Below, piece by piece: positions 59,845 through 64,000 of a DNA stretch of 64,000 nt. Source of the DNA: Blastococcus sp. CPCC 205250 (GTDB lineage Bacteria; Actinomycetota; Actinomycetes; Mycobacteriales; Geodermatophilaceae). The stretch covers positions 62,001-126,000 of the forward strand of contig NZ_JABGCG010000006.1 of NCBI RefSeq assembly GCF_019799925.1, written 5' to 3'. Under the pieces are notes generated by a model. The model did not search any database. It was not told the origin of the DNA and saw only the letters and a list, made by a program, of their open reading frames with translations. How positions within the stretch are numbered: position 1 is the first letter of the stretch; each line of letters starts with the position of its first letter. Both the position numbers and the translations under genes were made by a program.

Positions 59845-60996
59845 ATGGTCTCCGTGCCCCTCGCGACCGACGTCGACATCCACCCCGGCCAGGCCCCCGA
59901 CGACGACCCGTCGCTCGCCGTCCGCAACAACGGCGGGGCCGAGCCTGCGGCCGCCCCGCCGCCGGCCGGCCGGCGCGAGGCGCTGCTCGTGCTCTCCTTC
60001 GGCGGCCCGGAGGGGCCCGACGACGTGATGCCGTTCCTGGAGAACGTGACCCGCGGCCGCGGGATCCCGCGCGAGCGGCTCGAGGCGGTCGCCGAGCACT
60101 ACCACCACTTCGGCGGGGTCAGCCCGATCAACGACCAGAACGAGGCCCTGATCGCCGCCGTGGAGGCCGACCTGACCGCGCACGGCGTCGACCTGCCGGT
60201 GTACTGGGGCAACCGCAACTGGGCTCCCTACGTCGAGGACGCCTGGCGGCAGATGGCCGAGGACGGCATCGAGCACGTCTACGTCTTCGCGACCTCCGCC
60301 TACGCCTCGGCGTCGGGCTGCCGGCAGTACCACGAGGACGTCGCCCGGGCCCGGGCCGCCATGGCCCAGGACCCCACCGCACCCCGGGCGCCCACCGCCG
60401 AGAAGCTGCCGCACTACTTCGACGCCCCCGGCTTCGTGCAGGCCAACGCCGAGGCGCTGGCCGCTGCCCTGGCGAACCTGCCCGACGACCTGCGCGGCAC
60501 CGCCCGCCTGGTCGCCACCGCGCACTCGATCCCCGACGCGATGGCCGCGGTCGCCGGCCCGGACGGCGGTGCCTACCAGGACGAGCTGCACGCGGCGGCG
60601 CGCGCGGTCGTCGACGCCGTCGACCCCGGACGGCCCTTCGACCTCGTGTGGCAGAGCCGCAGCGGTCCGCCGTCGGTGCCGTGGCTGGAGCCAGACGTCA
60701 ACGACCACCTGCGGACGCTGGCCGCCGCGGGGGAGACGGCGGTCGTCGTCCTCCCGGTCGGCTTCGTCAGCGACCACCTCGAGGTCGTGTGGGACCTGGA
60801 CAACGAGGCCCGCGAGACCGCCGCCGAGCTGGGGCTGACCTTCGTGCGGGCCGGCACCGCCGGCACCCACCCGGCGTTCGTCGCGATGGTGCGGGACCTG
60901 CTGGAGGAGCGCCGGGCCGGCGGCGTCCCGCGGCTGGGCACGAACTGCCCGGCCGCCTGCTGCTTCGTGCAGCGCCCGGCCCGCCCCGCCCACTGA
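59845..60996 (+). CDS. hemH: ferrochelatase (coproporphyrin III type)
   Basis: A 383-aa haem-pathway enzyme. LLVLSFGGPEGPDDVMPFLENV (by position ~48-69), FGGVSPINDQNEAL, VYWGNRNWAPY, ATSAYASASGCRQY and the late HTE-like region TFVRAGTAGTHPAFVAMV are family blocks. Near the C-terminus, CPAACCFVQRP supplies cysteines for the [2Fe-2S] cluster of actinobacterial ferrochelatases. It inserts iron into coproporphyrin III. An N-terminal ~40-residue extension is present; GTG 59854 is an alternative start. Gene order fabG-inhA-hemH is that of Mycobacterium. Confidence 0.92.
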   Translation: MVSVPLATDVDIHPGQAPDDDPSLAVRNNGGAEPAAAPPPAGRREALLVLSFGGPEGPDDVMPFLENVTRGRGIPRERLEAVAEHYHHFGGVSPINDQNEALIAAVEADLTAHGVDLPVYWGNRNWAPYVEDAWRQMAEDGIEHVYVFATSAYASASGCRQYHEDVARARAAMAQDPTAPRAPTAEKLPHYFDAPGFVQANAEALAAALANLPDDLRGTARLVATAHSIPDAMAAVAGPDGGAYQDELHAAARAVVDAVDPGRPFDLVWQSRSGPPSVPWLEPDVNDHLRTLAAAGETAVVVLPVGFVSDHLEVVWDLDNEARETAAELGLTFVRAGTAGTHPAFVAMVRDLLEERRAGGVPRLGTNCPAACCFVQRPARPAH

Positions 60997-61017
60997 CCGC
61001 CGTCCCGCGGTCGCGCC

Positions 61018-61752
61018 CTACCGGGGGACGGCGTTGTAGGCCGCGGAGAGGGCCTCGCGGACGGCGTCGGCGAGCGGGCGCAGCGCCTGGTCGCGGGCGG
61101 CGGCCTGGCCGGTGGTCACCGCACCCCCCGGGGCGTCGGCCATGGCCAGGTCGAGCACCCGGGCCAACCGCTGGGCCCGCGCCAGCACCGAGAGGGCGAG
61201 CGGGTCGGTGTCGCCGGGCATGCCGGGCACCGAGGTGGCCCGGGCCAGCCCGGCGAGCAGCGTCGGCACCTCGGGGTGCCAGCGGGCCAGGTCCAGCCCG
61301 GCCAGCGTGCGCGCCGCGTCCCCGACCGCCAGGTCCAGGGCTCCCGAGGCCGCCCGCAGCGTGCCCTCGACCGGCGGGACCGGCGCGGCGCCGGCCAGCG
61401 AGACCGCCGTCCACGCCACCATCTCCTCGCCCAGCGGCTGGGGGACCAGCGCCAGCGTCGAGCCGACCGCCGCCTCACCGGTGGCCAGCGCGAGCTCGGT
61501 CAGGCCGGGGACGCGGGGCAGGCCGCGGACGTCGCCGGGCACCGGCAGCGCGAGGGCGAAACGGCGCTCGCCCAGCCCGCGCAGCGCCGTCAGCGCCGAG
61601 GCCAGCGGCACGGCGCCGTCGGTCCCGGGCATGCCGGTGACGGAGGCGGCCCGGTCGCCGGTCAGCGCGTCCAGCGCCTCGTCGAAGGAGCAGCGGCCCG
61701 TCAGCCAGGCGGTGACCCAGGCGGCGAACCGGCCCGCGGGGAGATCGTGCAC
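61018..61752 (-). CDS. conserved actinobacterial hypothetical protein
   Basis: A 244-aa soluble protein, Ala/Leu-rich, without recognised domain. GTG 61752 is the start. Its position between hemH and the NfeD/SPFH pair, antisense to both, matches that of Rv1486c in M. tuberculosis, so it is probably the orthologue. Function unknown. Confidence 0.75.
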   Translation of the reverse strand: MHDLPAGRFAAWVTAWLTGRCSFDEALDALTGDRAASVTGMPGTDGAVPLASALTALRGLGERRFALALPVPGDVRGLPRVPGLTELALATGEAAVGSTLALVPQPLGEEMVAWTAVSLAGAAPVPPVEGTLRAASGALDLAVGDAARTLAGLDLARWHPEVPTLLAGLARATSVPGMPGDTDPLALSVLARAQRLARVLDLAMADAPGGAVTTGQAAARDQALRPLADAVREALSAAYNAVPR

Positions 61753-61856
61753 GGCGCGAGGTTACGACGGTGCCGGAGCGGCTCCCGCGGCAACGGTCGC
61801 GCAACGTGATCGTCCAGGCCGTTCCTGCTCAGGCCCGCGGGTGCGAGAGTGGGCCC

Positions 61857-62300
61857 GTGGACCCCTGGGTGCTGTGGCTGGTCGCGTCCGGCCTGTTCAC
61901 GGCCGGTGAGCTGGCCGGCGGTGACCTCTTCCTGCTCATGCTCGCCGGCGGCGCACTCGGCGGGATGGGCGTGGCGCTGCTGGGCGGCCCGTTCCTCCTG
62001 CAGCTCGTCGCCTTCATCGTGGTCAGCGCCCTGCTGCTGGCGCTGGTCCGTCCGCTGGCCAAGCGGCACCTGGTCGACCGGACGCCGGAGCAGCTCGACG
62101 GCGTCGCCGCGCTCATCGGCCGCACCGCGCGGGTGAGCCAGGCGGTCGACGGGCACGGCGGCCGCATCCAGCTGGGCGCCGACGAGTGGACCGCCCGCAG
62201 CCAGTACGGCGGCGAGACCTTCCCCGTCGGCACCACCGTCCGGATCCTCCAGGTCGACGGCGCGACCGCCGTCGTGGGCGACGCCCTGGAGCTCGAGTGA
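61857..62300 (+). CDS. NfeD-like membrane protein
   Basis: A 147-aa protein with three or four N-terminal helices (VLWLVASGLFTAGELAGG, LFLLMLAGGALGGMGVALLG, VAFIVVSALLLALVRPLAKRH) and a C-terminal OB-fold beta-domain (about 85-147; LIGRTARVSQAVDG, GTTVRILQVDGATAVV). It is encoded 34 bp before an SPFH protein, the normal NfeD partner; together they form membrane microdomain complexes. Confidence 0.9.
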   Translation: MDPWVLWLVASGLFTAGELAGGDLFLLMLAGGALGGMGVALLGGPFLLQLVAFIVVSALLLALVRPLAKRHLVDRTPEQLDGVAALIGRTARVSQAVDGHGGRIQLGADEWTARSQYGGETFPVGTTVRILQVDGATAVVGDALELE

Positions 62301-62334
62301 CGTCCCATCCGTCCCCGACCGAGGGAGCCCTCCC

Positions 62335-63546
62335 GTGACCCCCGCCCTGATCGCGCTCCTCGTGGTCGCGCTGCTCGTGGTCTTCGTGCTCGCCAAGAGC
62401 GTGACGATCGTGCCGCAGGCCCAGGCCAAGGTGGTCGAGCGGCTCGGCCGCTACAGCCGCACCCTGTCCCCGGGGCTGTCGCTGCTCGTGCCGTTCATCG
62501 ACCGCGTGCGCGCGACCATCGACCTGCGCGAGCAGGTCATCTCGTTCCCGCCGCAGCCGGTGATCACGGCCGACAACCTGCAGGTGGGCATCGACACCGT
62601 CGTCTACTTCCAGGTCACCGACCCGCGCCTGGCCGTCTACGGCATCGCGAACTACATCACCGGCATGGAGCAGCTGACCACCACGACGCTGCGCAACGTG
62701 GTCGGCGGGCTGAACCTCGAGGGCGCCCTGACCGGCCGCGACGGGATCAACAGCCAGCTGCGGTCGGTGCTCGACGGCACCACCGGTCCGTGGGGCCTGC
62801 GCGTGGCCCGCGTGGAGATCAAGGCCATCGACCCGCCGGCGTCGATCCAGGACTCCATGGAGAAGCAGATGCGCGCCGACCGCGACAAGCGGGCGATCAT
62901 CCTGCAGGCCGAGGGCCAGCGGCAGTCGCAGATCACCACCGCCGAGGGCCAGAAGGCCGCGGCGATCCTCTCCGCGGAGGGCAAGAAGCAGTCGGCGATC
63001 CTCGAGGCCGAGGCCGAGCGGCAGAGCCGGATCCTGCGGGCCGAGGGCGAGCGGGCGGCCCTCTACCTACAGGCACAGGGCCAGGCGAAGTCGATCGAGA
63101 CGGTGTTCCAGGCCATTCATGACGGCAAGCCCGACCAGGGCCTGCTGGCCTACCAGTACCTGCAGACGCTGCCGCAGATCGCGCAGGGCGACGCCAACAA
63201 GATGTGGATCGTCCCCAGCGAGTTCAGCAAGGCGCTGGAGGGGCTGGCCAACCTCGGCGGCGCCGAGGGCGGGAAGTCCTGGATGGACGTCGACCCGTCG
63301 ACGAACGGCACCGCCCGGCCGACGTCGGCCATGGACACCAGCGGGTGGCTGGAGTCGCAGCTGCCGCCGGCCGCGGAGCAGCCCGAGGCCAGGATCGAGC
63401 TGTCGAGCATCACGGACACCGCGCCGGCCATGCCGACCCCGGAGGTGCCGTCGCCGCCGCCGCTGAGCGCGGTGACCGAGGAGGTCCGCGGGATCGGCTC
63501 CCGCCGCGAGCCCGACACCAACGGGGTGCCGCCGGCCCGCGGCTGA
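62335..63546 (+). CDS. SPFH/Band 7 (stomatin-like, QmcA-type) protein
   Basis: A 403-aa protein with one N-terminal membrane helix (IALLVVALLVVFVLA), a Band-7 domain (about 25-190; VVERLGRYSRTLSPGLSLLVPF, DLREQVISFPPQPVITADN), a long Glu/Ala/Gln-rich coiled coil (IILQAEGQRQSQITTAEGQ and repeats, about 185-250), and a disordered Pro/Ser-rich C-tail. It oligomerises in membrane microdomains and often works with NfeD and FtsH-type proteases. GTG 62335. Confidence 0.92.
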   Translation: MTPALIALLVVALLVVFVLAKSVTIVPQAQAKVVERLGRYSRTLSPGLSLLVPFIDRVRATIDLREQVISFPPQPVITADNLQVGIDTVVYFQVTDPRLAVYGIANYITGMEQLTTTTLRNVVGGLNLEGALTGRDGINSQLRSVLDGTTGPWGLRVARVEIKAIDPPASIQDSMEKQMRADRDKRAIILQAEGQRQSQITTAEGQKAAAILSAEGKKQSAILEAEAERQSRILRAEGERAALYLQAQGQAKSIETVFQAIHDGKPDQGLLAYQYLQTLPQIAQGDANKMWIVPSEFSKALEGLANLGGAEGGKSWMDVDPSTNGTARPTSAMDTSGWLESQLPPAAEQPEARIELSSITDTAPAMPTPEVPSPPPLSAVTEEVRGIGSRREPDTNGVPPARG

Positions 63547-63561
63547 CCCGACGTCGACGAC

Positions 63562-63598
63562 GAGAGGCGGTCCCCTCCACCGGGGGGGACCGCCTCTC
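63562..63598. terminator. strong bidirectional terminator
   Basis: GAGAGGCGGTCCCC (63562-63575) pairs perfectly with 63585-63598 over a 9-nt loop; flanking CGACGA/CGTCG may extend it. Confidence 0.88.
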
Positions 63599-63637
63599 CT
63601 CGTCGGTGAGCCCAGTCGGTGGGCCCGGTCCCCGGGC

Positions 63638-64000
63638 TCAGTCCTTGAGCAGGCCCTCGCGCAGCTTGGACAGCGTCTGGCTGAGCAGGCGCGACACGTG
63701 CATCTGCGAGATGCCGATGTCCGCGGCGATCTGCGACTGGGTCATGTTGCCGAAGAACCGCAGGATCAGGATCCGCCGCTCACGGGCCGGGATGGTGGCC
63801 AGCAGGGGCTGCAGCGACTCGCGGTACTCCACGCCCTCGAGCGCGGCGTCCTCCTCGCCCAGGGTGGCGGCGAGGGTGGGGGAGTCGTCCTCACCGGAGA
63901 GGCGCTCGTCCAGCGAGCTGCTGCGGTAGGCGTTGGCGACGGCGAGGCCCTCGAGCACCTCCTCGCGCGGGATCCCCAGGTGCTCGGCGAGCTCGCTGGG
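63638..64000 (-). CDS. SigB/SigF-family RNA polymerase sigma factor, 3' part
   Basis: The last 120 codons of a sigma-70 family factor; the 5' part is outside the window. Region 3 ends in LAEHLGIPREEVLEGLAVA, and region 4 contains IPARERRILILRFFGNMTQSQIAADIGISQMHVSRLLSQTL (by position), the -35-recognising HTH. The pattern is that of general-stress SigB/SigF/SigG factors of actinobacteria. These are usually controlled by RsbW/STAS partner switches, of which possible parts lie at 44624 and 53884. Confidence 0.9.
   Translation of the reverse strand, partial: PSELAEHLGIPREEVLEGLAVANAYRSSSLDERLSGEDDSPTLAATLGEEDAALEGVEYRESLQPLLATIPARERRILILRFFGNMTQSQIAADIGISQMHVSRLLSQTLSKLREGLLKD

Overview
This 64-kb window has the base composition and gene content of a high-GC actinobacterium. 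Coding third positions are almost all G or C, GTG starts are common, and strong GGAGG ribosome sites are frequent. Lineage pointers are: gene order fabG-inhA-hemH-(unknown)-NfeD-SPFH as in Mycobacterium, an actinobacterial LexA box, a mycofactocin-type SDR, an F420-type luciferase-like enzyme, a SigB/SigF-type sigma factor and a BldC-like helix-turn-helix protein. A Geodermatophilaceae-like organism (Blastococcus/Geodermatophilus/Modestobacter) fits best, but this is inference. I see no rRNA, tRNA, CRISPR array, intact insertion sequence or prophage.

Layout. 0-2.7 kb: a CitE-like lyase fragment, an aldehyde dehydrogenase and a mycofactocin-type SDR, whose promoters share a near-identical 15-bp element. 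2.7-9 kb is the most accessory-looking part: long stretches without clear genes, a perfect LexA (SOS) box, an orphan ORF, a frameshifted NTF2-like pseudogene and, in the middle, a 588-aa fusion of a DUF429 predicted nuclease to a RelA/SpoT alarmone-synthetase domain. This fusion is the best candidate for an undescribed system. A GntR regulator, an alpha/beta hydrolase and a TRIC-type channel with an apparent CTG start follow. 9-16 kb: GlxA-type regulator with divergent isochorismatase, a UvrC-like GIY-YIG protein, MsrA, a lipoprotein carboxylesterase and an aldehyde dehydrogenase. 16-23.6 kb: a regulated uptake/oxidation module (FAD and Fe-S dehydrogenase subunits, GntR regulator, soluble Cache-like protein, APC permease, LLM oxidoreductase) whose two outward promoters share an AT-rich motif.

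23.7-40.5 kb is a GABA/polyamine catabolic neighbourhood: PucR regulator, GabT, a saccharopine-dehydrogenase-like enzyme, APC permease, Lrp regulator, copper amine oxidase, agmatinase, an SSADH-like dehydrogenase, an FAD amine oxidase and an omega-aminotransferase, with a TetR/MFS pair inserted. Together these could import amines and amino acids, deaminate them to aldehydes and semialdehydes, and oxidise these to acids.

40.5-46 kb: hemerythrin, a HEAT-repeat protein coupled to a MerR-HEAT fusion behind a MerR-type operator, a CGNR regulator with divergent EamA transporter, an RsbW-like kinase, a BldC-like protein and a zinc ribbon. 46-53.4 kb: an aryl-CoA operon (RidA, cupin, TesB thioesterase, aryl-CoA ligase, salicylyl-CoA-hydroxylase-like bifunctional enzyme, hotdog thioesterase) ending at a convergent PaaX regulator. 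53.6-58.2 kb: small hypothetical, STAS, DUF5996, RidA/TetR pair, ECF sigma with its anti-sigma. 58.3-63.5 kb: housekeeping fatty-acid and haem genes in the mycobacterial order. The window ends inside a stress-type sigma factor.
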